A stretch of 64,000 bases of DNA. It comes from Oscillatoria sp. FACHB-1407. GTDB lineage: Bacteria > Cyanobacteriota > Cyanobacteriia > Elainellales > Elainellaceae. Location of the stretch: positions 1 through 64,000 of the forward strand of contig NZ_JACJSA010000020.1 of assembly GCF_014697545.1 (NCBI RefSeq), read 5' to 3'. This document shows, piece by piece, positions 1 through 8,634 of the stretch; position 1 is the stretch's first letter, and every line of letters begins with the position of its first letter. The notes below the pieces were generated by a model that ran no database searches, was not told where the DNA came from, and saw only the letters and a list, made by a program, of their open reading frames with translations. The position numbers and the translations under genes were made by a program.

Positions 1-152
1 ATTCGTGACTGGAAACCTGCTCTCAATCGCTTCGCGATTGAATTCGGCGATCGCTTTCCAACTTGAGTTTTTACCCTTGACACAATCTATTTGACATACC
101 CCTTGTATTTACACTCACCCTAATCGAGATGCGTAATTCAATAGAAAGTAAG

Positions 153-199
153 GATCCCCCTGGCTAACGCCACCCTCCTGTAAGGAGATAGGGGGGATC
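153..199. terminator. Long hairpin downstream of the beta-propeller gene
   Basis: GATCCCCC at 153-160 pairs with GGGGGATC at 192-199, and an inner CTCCT/AGGAG stem sits between them. It lies 18 bases beyond the stop of the minus-strand gene at 217. No clear U-run follows, so it may be a terminator, an mRNA-stabilising 3' structure or a repeat. Bases 1-150 hold no gene; the only other feature is a small palindrome near 32-48. Confidence 0.4.
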
Positions 200-216
200 G
201 ATACTCAGAACCCAAA

Positions 217-2214
217 CTATTTGGAACTAGCTCTCAACCGCTTGCTGATCCACGTAACAGTTGCGATCGCCATCAAACCAATACCCATTGATGGTTCAGG
301 CACAGGTTCAGGGCGACCATATGGATCACGGAGTAGAACTTCTAACCCGGCTCCAGTAGGGCCACCACTGTTTTCAGGCAACCCTAACGTTTCAGTCGTA
401 AACGTCTTGAAGAAGTTTTTGATGAAATCAATGGTCGCTTGATCAGTAATCGGTTGACTGTTACTGTTAGTGTTGCTAACAGATAATGCTGTACCTGAGG
501 AACTGTTAGCCGCGAGTGAAGAACCACCAAAATCAACTAACGCCCCTGTGGATGCATCCAGTTTTGCAGACCAAGTGTCTACAGCCCCAGTATTAACACC
601 CCCTAAGGATCCTTGAGTGATGCCTGTAACATATACATCATCACCGTTTGCAGTCACAGCATAAGCTTGGTCAAAGGCAGATGTTCCAAACTGTTGGAGC
701 CAAATTTGGTTGCCATCAATATCATACTTAGCTACCCAGGGGTCAAAGGAACCAGCATTTCCTCCAACAAAACCACCTGTGGTATATCCAGTTAAAAAGA
801 TGTTGTCACTGTCATCAATGAACAGATCAAACCCTTCATCATCACCACTCGTTCCAAACTGTCGAACCCAAATCTGATTGCCTAAACTGTCGTATTTAGT
901 TAAAAAGACATCATAGGAACCAGCGTTTCCTTCTTCTACTAGTGAACCAAGTGTCCATCCGGTTGTGTAAACATTTCCTTGGCTGTCAGTATCGACACCC
1001 CAACCCCATTCATAATCTGAGGTGCCAAACTGCCGAATCCACTCCAACTCGCCATTATTGTCAAACTTACTGATGTAAGTGTCGTAAGCTCCAGCGTTGG
1101 GACCAGCCAAATCACCAAGCGTCCACCCAGTTGTATAAACGCTGCCATCGTTGCTGACGGTAACGTCATACGATTCATCAAACGCGTCGTCTACACTCCC
1201 CGTTTCTGTAAAGAATACTTGATTGCCATCGGTGTCAAACTTAGCTACCCAGAAATCGTCTGTTGCGATGTCTGTTTCTGAGGGTTTAACATCAATGCCA
1301 GTTAAATAGGCATTACCTTCAGCGTCAACATCAATGCCAAAGGTTTGGAAGATGGAATTTTGCCCAAACTGTTGAATCCAGAGTTGGTTTCCTTCGCTGT
1401 CATATTTAGCGACAAATGCCTCAGAGTCAATCGCTTGCTTGTCTCTTGCCAAATCTCCGCCAGTAATTCCGGCAACATAGAAGTTACCTTCAGCATCAGT
1501 TTCGATACCAGAGATGGTTTCAAACTGAGAGGTGCCAAATTGCTGTGTCCAGATCAGGTTTCCATCGCTGTCATATTTGCTGATTACAGCATCGCGAGAG
1601 TTATTCGCATCATCATCGTCTGTTCCGCCTGCAATATAGACATTGCCATTAGAATCTGTTGCTGTCGTAGCAGCGATGTCAAAGTTTGAGGTTCCTTGTT
1701 GCTGCGCTTGTGGTACTCCGGGTCCTGGAGGTGGAGTTGTGCCTTGGAATGCAAAATAGCTTTCATTCAAGCTCAAATTTGTGTTTCCAAGCAGAAAACT
1801 GACGACATCTGCACCCGCTTGAGTTTGCTGAAGAATGGCTGATCCAATCCCCAAATCCAGAATTTGATAGTTGTTTGCAGAACCATAAAGCTCGATAGAA
1901 TCGAGTTGTGGGTTGAAGTCAGCAATAAAGCCAAAGTCATTCAAGCCAAAGTTAGTTGAGGTACCGTTATTGTAGTAACCCCGTGTGAAGTCTCCCAGGA
2001 CAAAGGTGTCATTCCATTGACGGAAAAGAGGATCGTCGATCGCTACGTCACCAATAAAAAGATCAATTTGGGGTTCTCCCGAAGTGGTTTGACTGGGCTG
2101 AAATCCTCGTAGAGTGTCGTTTCCAGTACGCCCCCAAATGATTTGTCCCGAATAAAAGCCTGCAGCGAAATCACTGTTAGGCGTGTATACTTGAAGCAAA
2201 GGTTGGTCTTCCAC
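217..2214 (-). CDS. SBBP beta-propeller repeat protein with PEP-CTERM tail
   Basis: A 665-residue protein, probably exported. The N-terminal 150 residues include a GNDTLRG stretch like calcium-binding RTX or calcium-dependent adhesion modules. From about residue 175 to 560 there are about seven copies of a roughly 52-residue unit with the pattern KYDSDGNQIWxQQFGTS followed by D/N-rich GNxYxTGxTxGxL, typical of SBBP-type beta-propeller repeats. The C-terminus has VPEPSMGIG, a hydrophobic stretch and basic residues, which is the PEP-CTERM sorting signal that anchors a protein for processing. There is no classical signal peptide at this start. The start is GTG, with GGAG nine bases upstream. It is probably a surface or extracellular-matrix protein; the ligand is unknown. 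Confidence 0.8.
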   Translation of the reverse strand: MEDQPLLQVYTPNSDFAAGFYSGQIIWGRTGNDTLRGFQPSQTTSGEPQIDLFIGDVAIDDPLFRQWNDTFVLGDFTRGYYNNGTSTNFGLNDFGFIADFNPQLDSIELYGSANNYQILDLGIGSAILQQTQAGADVVSFLLGNTNLSLNESYFAFQGTTPPPGPGVPQAQQQGTSNFDIAATTATDSNGNVYIAGGTDDDDANNSRDAVISKYDSDGNLIWTQQFGTSQFETISGIETDAEGNFYVAGITGGDLARDKQAIDSEAFVAKYDSEGNQLWIQQFGQNSIFQTFGIDVDAEGNAYLTGIDVKPSETDIATDDFWVAKFDTDGNQVFFTETGSVDDAFDESYDVTVSNDGSVYTTGWTLGDLAGPNAGAYDTYISKFDNNGELEWIRQFGTSDYEWGWGVDTDSQGNVYTTGWTLGSLVEEGNAGSYDVFLTKYDSLGNQIWVRQFGTSGDDEGFDLFIDDSDNIFLTGYTTGGFVGGNAGSFDPWVAKYDIDGNQIWLQQFGTSAFDQAYAVTANGDDVYVTGITQGSLGGVNTGAVDTWSAKLDASTGALVDFGGSSLAANSSSGTALSVSNTNSNSQPITDQATIDFIKNFFKTFTTETLGLPENSGGPTGAGLEVLLRDPYGRPEPVPEPSMGIGLMAIATVTWISKRLRASSK

Positions 2215-2494
2215 TTTGTTGCTCTCCAGTAATTAAGTTGGCAATAAGGATTGCTCCAAGTCGCCTTGGAGTACGATCGATTTGATTTCAATGCACACGA
2301 AGCTGTCAGAACTAATGGAAGTTCTACAACAGCATTGCAAGCACACTGTCCAGTTCATGTTGAACCGTGAGTTTTATCGCACGTATCACTGTAGGAGCAC
2401 AGAAGGTGTTCCTCAATTTGGGGTCAAGACTGATTTAGGTCTCCATCGCTTGCGATGTGACGTCTGTGCGTAGCTATAAATGCAGCGTATATGC

Positions 2495-2821
2495 TTTAGA
2501 AACGCCACTAAGCACTAGGTGAATCATTCGAAACACATCCACTCTCATCCCAAGGTGCGCATTATCACAAGAGCATTTTGTGCTCTCTTTAGCTACGCTA
2601 TTTGAGTGTTGTGCAGATGCTTATCCGTAGATGCTTATTTGATTAAACAGAGCAAGATTGAGTGCAGTTATTTAGAAATACCACGAAAGTAGCCTGGTTA
2701 AACATCCACTATCATCTCAGGAAGCCTGATAGGAACGCATTGTATTCCCTCTAGCCCCGCTATTTAAGTGCTGTGTAGATGTTTGTCTTACTGAATAGAG
2801 CAATCCTATTCAATGAAGTTA
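2495..2821. repeat. Diverged tandem duplication, about 176 and 151 bp
   Basis: Copy 1 (2495-2670) and copy 2 (2671-2821) share in the same order TTTAGAAA, AACATCCACT.TCATC, GCTATTT.AGTG.TGTG.AGATG and A.AGAGCAA. Both are non-coding. They occupy the roughly 1 kb gap between the beta-propeller gene and the small secreted protein (2215-3236). Nothing else in that gap looks like a gene. Confidence 0.6.
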
Positions 2822-3236
2822 CTCAAGTTAATAACTTAGCTACCTCCGAAAATCCTTCGTTGCTTGCATCTTGGCATTCGGTAGGTACAACTGTCCACAT
2901 TTACGGAAGCCTTTACAAAAAAAATACACTCAAAGTCAGCTGAAGATCGCACATTTGTAGAAGAAAATCAGCCTAATAGCTGAGGAAATATAAGCTTTTC
3001 AGACTCAATTCCGGAAACAAATTGTATTTCTTCTATAACTTTTTACTTTTGAAGGGTAAGTAAAGATACGTAGAAGAACCTGAGTCTAGGGAAGCAGCCT
3101 ATAGAAATACTACTTGGACGTAGCTCCTAGATCAGGATGAAATGTAGAAATTAAATTTCTCGTCGGGGTGCTGCCTCCTCTATCTCCTCTTTAGATTGTG
3201 ATCTAGGAAGGTGACTACAGCAGGTTTGCCAGGATG

Positions 3237-3719
3237 TTAGTCAAAAATTGTGCAGTAGCGATCGTACCAAAACCACACTCCCGTCGAGAGGGAAACACAA
3301 GCCTGGTTAGTCACTTCACTGCTTGACATATTACTGTCAGCCCAGAAGTATCCTGTTCCAGTCACATAGACCAATCCATAGGTCGGTTGTTCACCGTTTG
3401 ACAAATCCTGTCGCATAAAGAGATACGTTTCACTGGGAATGTATGCTCTTGTCCAGTTGGCTTGACATGATGGTGAATACATCCTCTGAATAATGATTTC
3501 TTGAGGTTGCTCAGAATCTTGCCGACGATAAACGGATTTCCTGATCTCTTCATCAACGACAGCATCTTGATCACACCGAAATTCAACCGGATTTCTGTCA
3601 GTACAACTAGCACCCCTACATTGTGGATCGTCTGCTAGCGTTTCTTCTGCTGAGCTAAAACTTAAACCAATACTTAACGCTGCGAGCAGTCCAATTGAGC
3701 AAAATTGTGAGTACTTCAT
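3237..3719 (-). CDS. Small secreted protein of unknown function
   Basis: A 160-residue protein starting with ATG. The first 25-30 residues are a signal peptide (basic MKYSQ, hydrophobic LLAALSIGLSF, then SSAEETLADD). The mature part has several cysteines, including CRGASC near the mature N-terminus and further cysteines towards the C-terminus, so disulfides in the periplasm or outside the cell are likely. I do not recognise the family. Its upstream region contains a decayed fabZ fragment, so its promoter sits in cluster debris. It is unlikely to belong to the biosynthetic cluster. Confidence 0.6.
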   Translation of the reverse strand: MKYSQFCSIGLLAALSIGLSFSSAEETLADDPQCRGASCTDRNPVEFRCDQDAVVDEEIRKSVYRRQDSEQPQEIIIQRMYSPSCQANWTRAYIPSETYLFMRQDLSNGEQPTYGLVYVTGTGYFWADSNMSSSEVTNQACVSLSTGVWFWYDRYCTIFD

Positions 3720-3740
3720 TGTCCTGTCCTAGTGGTTAAT

Positions 3741-3830
3741 GATTGAGAATAGCAGTTATCCTTTGGTAGTTAGTTCACTTTCTATTTCAGTACACCCTGA
3801 TCTTACAGACAACATTGTTGCTCACGACTA
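3741..3830 (-). pseudogene. Remnant of a second fabZ 3' end
   Basis: This stretch aligns base for base with the 3' end of the intact fabZ (4499-4590), mostly with transitions: ATTGAGAATA..AGTT.TCCTT.GG then TAGTTCAC.TTCTA.TTCAG. Read in the fabZ frame it gives TEIESELTTKG-stop-LLFSII against [18 protein letters not shown] in the intact protein. A CAA glutamine codon has become TAA (3756-3758). No 5' part of the gene remains. It is a decayed tandem duplicate rather than an expressed gene. Confidence 0.75.
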
Positions 3831-4034
3831 TCAGACAAGTATCAAGCAGTATTGCTTCTTATAGACAAAGATTCATGTGGTTCTTTCAAGTAGATGATCG
3901 CCAACGCGCAAGGTATTTGCCATTGTGGTGAGCGAAGGGTTGACGGCAGCACTTGAAGGGAAAACCTACTGTCTACAATATAAAGATTATCTACATCATC
4001 TACATCATGCGATCGACAGTTTATATCAAGTACT

Positions 4035-4249
4035 GAAGTGCTGGGATCTGTTCTAAAATGATAACTGCCACATTGATGAGCAATCTCATTCAAGGATGTC
4101 TTAAATATAAGACATGTTATCAGTGAGCCAATATCTTTACGGCATTCAATTGACTTCATTACCTGTTTCCAATGTCTAATGAGCCGATTAAATGCTTCAA
4201 CGTCATTACTGTTATATCTAATCTTAATCTGATTACGTTCAATTGTCAC
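4035..4249 (-). pseudogene. Degenerate AraC-family regulator remnant
   Basis: The minus-strand frame at 4060-4115 reads CLIFKTSLNEIAHQCG, which matches the second helix-turn-helix of AraC/XylS regulators (compare SIAEIAHQCGF). Neither the upstream residues nor those downstream make a complete AraC domain, and no ribosome-binding site is visible. An open frame spans 3842-4249, but most of it looks random. The rest of the gap to fabZ (4250-4481) shows no gene. The call rests on one motif. Confidence 0.35.
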
Positions 4250-4481
4250 ATGGTTTTTATATCTGGAAGATCTTCCGCAGTTAGTAGCCGTGTCATAGAA
4301 TATCGAGCAATGTATTCGTATACGATAGGTGGTACACAGAATGGTTCACTGGCAGCAAGCCGTTCTTGATTGACACTTCCAACTAGCTGCACGCTCCCCA
4401 GACATCACAGCCCAACAAGCTGCATGCTTGTGAGCCATATAGTTACACCCAACCCAGATGTATTCCGTCAAACAGGATAAT

Positions 4482-5021
4482 CTATGTTTGATGATCAACA
4501 ATTGAGAATATGAGTTGTCCTTCGGCAGCTAGTTCACCTTCTACTTCAGCGCGTCCCTGCATCTTACCGAAACGTCGTTGCTTAACAGAGAGCAATTCGA
4601 CTGTCATCACTAACTGATCTCCCGGTACTACCGGGCGGCGAAATCGTACTTTATCAATTCCTGCAAATAGGAACAATCCGCCATCTGACTCTAGCATTTG
4701 AGTTAGCACAATACCACCCACCTGAGCCATTGCTTCAATAATCAACACTCCAGGCATAATGGGTTGTCCTGGGAAATGTCCCTGAAAATGAGGCTCATTG
4801 AAGCTCACATTTTTAATGCCAATGGCTCGTTCTCCAGGTACATAGCCCACAATGCGATCGACTAACGCAAATGGATAACGGTGAGGTAAAAGCTTTTGAA
4901 TATCTTGAGTTGTGAAAATAGATTTGGGTTCTGTGAATGTAGTGACAGGAGATTGATGATTAAATGAATCTGATTCAGATTGATCAGACGAATTGACATC
5001 TAGAAGAGTAGGATTAGTCAT
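4482..5021 (-). CDS. fabZ: 3-hydroxyacyl-ACP dehydratase FabZ
   Basis: A hot-dog-fold dehydratase that removes water from (3R)-hydroxyacyl-ACP to give trans-2-enoyl-ACP. The 179 residues include about 38 variable N-terminal residues, then [16 protein letters not shown] and the catalytic [19 protein letters not shown], with the His in HFPG and the Glu in IEAMAQ. ATG start. It is the last gene of the minus-strand biosynthetic arm, 57 bases after fabF, and presumably serves the cluster's acyl chain rather than housekeeping synthesis. A decayed copy of its 3' end lies downstream. Confidence 0.93.
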   Translation of the reverse strand: MTNPTLLDVNSSDQSESDSFNHQSPVTTFTEPKSIFTTQDIQKLLPHRYPFALVDRIVGYVPGERAIGIKNVSFNEPHFQGHFPGQPIMPGVLIIEAMAQVGGIVLTQMLESDGGLFLFAGIDKVRFRRPVVPGDQLVMTVELLSVKQRRFGKMQGRAEVEGELAAEGQLIFSIVDHQT

Positions 5022-5078
5022 GATTTAACTGTGTGTTTGAATGTTTACTTAGGAAGTGCGATCGCTCAAAAGACAAGA

Positions 5079-6329
5079 TTAGTTTTCAAGTTTTTTAAAG
5101 GCAAGAGTTACATTGTGACCCCCAAAACCAAATGAATTAGAGAGCGCAACATCAACGGATTGAACACGGCTATGTTGAGGAACATAGTCTAGATCACACT
5201 CTGGATCAGGTGTGTCTAAGTTAATGGTAGGTGGAATATGATCTGTAGCGATCGCCATCGTTGTCGCTACAGCCTCAATGCCTCCGGCACCTCCTAAAAG
5301 ATGACCCGTCATCGATTTAGTCGAACTAATCGCCACCCTAGACGCGTGTAATCCTAACGCGTGTTTAATTGCTGAAGTTTCGGTCACATCATTAGCAGAG
5401 GTGCTAGTGCCATGAGCATTAATGTAGCTGACCTGATTAGGGAATATGTCTGCATCTTTCAGTGCTAACTCTATTGCCCTAGCCGCTGATTTACCGCCAG
5501 GTACAGGAGCAGTTATATGATGGGCATCGCAGTTTAATCCGTAGCCAACGATTTCTGCATAGATGTGGGCGTTGCGATTTAGCGCATGTTCTAACTCTTC
5601 TAAAATCAAAATCCCAGATCCCTCACCCATGACGAAACCATCGCGATCGCGATCAAATGGACGAGAGGCACGAGCAGGTTCAGTGTTGCGGGTAGATAGT
5701 GCTCTTGCTGTTGCAAAGCCTGCAATGGACAGAGGCGTGATAGCAGCTTCTGTTCCACCGCATATCATCGCTTTAGCATATCCATGTTGAATCAGGCGAA
5801 ATGCCTCCCCAATCGCATTGGAACCAGCCGCACAAGCAGTCACAGTGCAAGAGCTTGGTCCTTTTGCTCCGGTGTGCATTGCCGTTAGCCCAGCCGCCAT
5901 ATTAGCGATCATCGTTGGTATCATAAAAGGGCTACAGCGGTTAGGTCCAGAGTTGAGGTAGGTCTCCTGTTGTTCCTCCATCACTCTAATGCCACCCACC
6001 CCGCTACCAATAAACACCCCAATTTCAGTTGCATTGTGGTCAGTAATCACGAGGTTGGCGTCAGCGATCGCCTGTAGGCTTGCACACACTGCGAATTGGG
6101 CAAAGCGATCCATCCGTTTGGTTTCTTTGCGGTGCAGATAGTCGCACGGATCAAAACCTTTGACCTCTGCTGCAATTTGACAGGGAAGGTGAGAGGCATC
6201 AAAACGGGTAATCGGTCCAATCCCACTACATCCTTGAAGGAGCTTCTGCCAATACTCAGTGACGGTGTTTCCTAAAGGAGTAATAGCCCCTAAACCTGTG
6301 ATGACGACTCGCTTTAAGTGACGTGCCAT
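5079..6329 (-). CDS. fabF: Beta-ketoacyl-ACP synthase II-type (FabF-like)
   Basis: A 416-residue condensing enzyme that elongates acyl-ACP with malonyl-ACP. The thiolase-fold triad is visible: Cys in TVTACAAGSNAIG, His in NAHGTSTSANDVTE and His in STKSMTGHLLGGAGG. Length and motifs are those of FabF/KASII. The start ATG is followed by ARHLKRVVITGLGAITPLG, the usual N-terminus. It lies 4 bases after the methyltransferase stop, so the two are co-transcribed. Together with FabZ it could lengthen the fatty acyl chain before or after PKS action. It could also be a redundant housekeeping copy recruited to the cluster. Confidence 0.92.
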   Translation of the reverse strand: MARHLKRVVITGLGAITPLGNTVTEYWQKLLQGCSGIGPITRFDASHLPCQIAAEVKGFDPCDYLHRKETKRMDRFAQFAVCASLQAIADANLVITDHNATEIGVFIGSGVGGIRVMEEQQETYLNSGPNRCSPFMIPTMIANMAAGLTAMHTGAKGPSSCTVTACAAGSNAIGEAFRLIQHGYAKAMICGGTEAAITPLSIAGFATARALSTRNTEPARASRPFDRDRDGFVMGEGSGILILEELEHALNRNAHIYAEIVGYGLNCDAHHITAPVPGGKSAARAIELALKDADIFPNQVSYINAHGTSTSANDVTETSAIKHALGLHASRVAISSTKSMTGHLLGGAGGIEAVATTMAIATDHIPPTINLDTPDPECDLDYVPQHSRVQSVDVALSNSFGFGGHNVTLAFKKLEN

Positions 6330-6333
6330 TTGT

Positions 6334-7350
6334 CTAAACTCCCGTTTTGCGAAACATGAGTGACATTTCTGTCTTAAGGCTCAGCCAGTAACCAAACAGT
6401 GAATAGAATATGAGTCGATAGGATAACAGCTCTTTTCCAATTTTGATGGGCTCAAATACTGTATTGATAGTGCCATCTAAACAACGTTGATACTCATTCC
6501 AAGCACGAGAATTTGTGCCAAACCAACGTGTATCGTGATAGGGGCGATCGCTAAAATCTACACCTATCCAACCTTGTTGACGAGCCAAATACTCAATTGA
6601 TTGCCGCGTATAGATATGAAGATGATAAGGAACATGAACTGAATTGTAGTAATCAGAAATATGAGGTTGGCTTAAATCAATGTTTGCTGCATTAGGGGTT
6701 CCAATGAGAATGTAACCACCGGGAGCAAGAAGAGCATCAAGTTCACTTAATAGTACGTGCGGATCTTCAACGTGCTCAATTACATCTTGAAGCAGGATGT
6801 AATTAAATGGTCCTTTGCGAAGAATCGCTGAATTGCCAAATTCCTCCTGACAGGCGTGTGGATCATATCCATAACATTTAGAAAAACCTTGTTGCCGCAA
6901 ATATTTCACGAACAATCCGCTACCACAACCATAGTCAAGTATCGAGTCTGTATAAGAAAGTCCGTGTTTTACGAGTTGTTGATATAAGTTTTTGTAGCAG
7001 AGTTTTAACTGATTTGACAGCTTTGCCTGAGCAAATGGATAGTCATTGTAATAATGCTTCAAATCCACCACATTAAGACAGTGAATCGTTGAGCAGTCAG
7101 GGCATCGCCAAACTTGAAACACCTCTTCTTTGAAAGCTCTGACATTACAGAAGAATGTTATTAATGAAAGCCTATCGTTCAGTTCAATACAGTAGCCGCA
7201 GATTAAACAGCTTAATCGCTGTTCGCTCGTGTTTGAATGCTGCTCTAACTCAGGAGCATTTTTAAGAGAACTGAGGTGTGGGGCAAACTCGATCATTATC
7301 TGCTTACTTACCAATAACGACAGGAACCGAAAACTGTAATCAAATACCAT
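6334..7350 (-). CDS. Class I SAM methyltransferase with N-terminal zinc motif
   Basis: 338 residues. The N-terminal part has paired cysteines (CLICGYC at about 48-54, WRCPDCSTIHC at about 82-92), a zinc-ribbon pattern seen in sugar and small-molecule methyltransferases. The SAM-binding motif ILDYGCGSGLF is at about 138, followed by GYDP, LQDVIEHV and GGYILIGTPN (Methyltransf_23 type). The first ATG directly abuts the glycosyltransferase TGA. An internal ATG (MIEFAPHL, codon 20) is an alternative start. In this cluster it may methylate a sugar hydroxyl or the lipid; the substrate cannot be read from sequence. Confidence 0.85.
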   Translation of the reverse strand: MVFDYSFRFLSLLVSKQIMIEFAPHLSSLKNAPELEQHSNTSEQRLSCLICGYCIELNDRLSLITFFCNVRAFKEEVFQVWRCPDCSTIHCLNVVDLKHYYNDYPFAQAKLSNQLKLCYKNLYQQLVKHGLSYTDSILDYGCGSGLFVKYLRQQGFSKCYGYDPHACQEEFGNSAILRKGPFNYILLQDVIEHVEDPHVLLSELDALLAPGGYILIGTPNAANIDLSQPHISDYYNSVHVPYHLHIYTRQSIEYLARQQGWIGVDFSDRPYHDTRWFGTNSRAWNEYQRCLDGTINTVFEPIKIGKELLSYRLIFYSLFGYWLSLKTEMSLMFRKTGV

Positions 7351-8601
7351 TCATGTCCGGCTCAGACTTCTCAAACTCTGTTTCTTACTAGCACCCAAAA
7401 GCTGTTGATAATAATCACTCAAGTTTTGGCATCCTTGTTCTAGCGAAAATTTCTTTGCACTTCGCATTGCAGTTTGAGCCACATTAGTATTGTTGCTGGA
7501 TAATGCCCTACGAATACCATCCGCTAATCCTGAAACGTCGTTTGGTGGAACCAGATATCCATTAACCCCATCAAAAATATATTCAGATACAGCACCACTG
7601 TTCACCGTTACTACAGGTATCCCTGAAGCCATGGCTTCTACTACTGTTCGTCCAAATGTCTCATAGGGCGAAGGGCTGCAAAATACGTCACACGACGCCA
7701 AAACATTTGCCTTCGTTTCACCCAGCAGAAAGCCGGTGAAGTGGATATGTGGGACGGGTGCAGCCTGTCGTTTCAACGATGCAACAACATTATCAGGTCC
7801 GTCTCCAGCAATAATTAGAGAATAGTTAGGTCGCTGCTGTTTCAATTTGGCAAATGCTTCGATCAGTAAATCAACCCGTTTCTCAAAACCAAGACGACCC
7901 AAGAAAAGTAAAACCTTATTGTTGCGCTCCTGAGCACTGAGCCAGGGGTCCAACGATTGCCGGTTCTGACGAGCAGGGTTGTAGGTAGAGACATCAATTC
8001 CTAAAAATGGAATGGTCTGAACGTTGGGAATACCTAACTCGTGGCAACTCTTGCTAGCTGCAATGCTAGAACAGACTGTTACATCAATTTGACGATATAA
8101 ATAGCTTGCTAGTCGAGAGCTACGAGCTACACTACGCAGCCATTGCCAACCTGGATAAGCAGCTGAAAAGTTATACAGATCAGTGTGATATTCCGCAATA
8201 TAAGGAATGTTATGTTTCCGCGCGTAGCCCCTACCCGGTAACTGCCATGCACCCAGTAAAAAGTAGCGTTCTACATCAGTCATGACGATTAAATCGGGGT
8301 TATAAGAAGCAAGTTTTTGGTTGATCCAACGGGCAGCCGCAACCGTTGGTACATGGGTCAGCGAGTAAGGTGCCCAGGGTTTTGAGGGATACCGCTCAAT
8401 AATTAAATTTTCGTCTAACGGTAAGAGCGGTTCTGATTGGTTTGCTTCTTGCTGCCAGTCGGGGGCGAACACAATGACACGGTATGAACCTTGTTTTGCA
8501 AGCCATTGAGCCCGTTCCCAGTTGAAATGTGAAACGCCACTCACATCTGGTGGGAAACCTGTTACAAGAAATACCAGGGTATTGATTTTAGAAAATCTCA
8601 T
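7351..8601 (-). CDS. GT4-family glycosyltransferase
   Basis: A 416-residue retaining GT-B enzyme. The N-terminal lobe has the acceptor-side glycine-rich PPDVSGVSHF. The C-terminal lobe has FLGRLGFEKRVDLLIEAF, IIAGDGPD and PSPYETFGRTVVEAMASG, the EX7E signature of family 4 that contacts the nucleotide sugar. ATG start, 33 bases after the PKS stop. Next to a PKS that releases an aldehyde or alcohol and a DevBCA exporter, it probably glycosylates the lipid hydroxyl, in analogy to HglT in heterocyst glycolipid synthesis. Sugar and acceptor are unknown. Confidence 0.88.
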   Translation of the reverse strand: MRFSKINTLVFLVTGFPPDVSGVSHFNWERAQWLAKQGSYRVIVFAPDWQQEANQSEPLLPLDENLIIERYPSKPWAPYSLTHVPTVAAARWINQKLASYNPDLIVMTDVERYFLLGAWQLPGRGYARKHNIPYIAEYHTDLYNFSAAYPGWQWLRSVARSSRLASYLYRQIDVTVCSSIAASKSCHELGIPNVQTIPFLGIDVSTYNPARQNRQSLDPWLSAQERNNKVLLFLGRLGFEKRVDLLIEAFAKLKQQRPNYSLIIAGDGPDNVVASLKRQAAPVPHIHFTGFLLGETKANVLASCDVFCSPSPYETFGRTVVEAMASGIPVVTVNSGAVSEYIFDGVNGYLVPPNDVSGLADGIRRALSSNNTNVAQTAMRSAKKFSLEQGCQNLSDYYQQLLGASKKQSLRSLSRT

Positions 8602-8634
8602 TGAATTTAATCCTCTGGTTTAATTCTCTGAACG

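Noticed and set aside
2282-2473. 63-codon plus-strand open frame after the beta-propeller gene
   Set aside because: No Shine-Dalgarno sequence, unusual residue composition and no recognisable motif.
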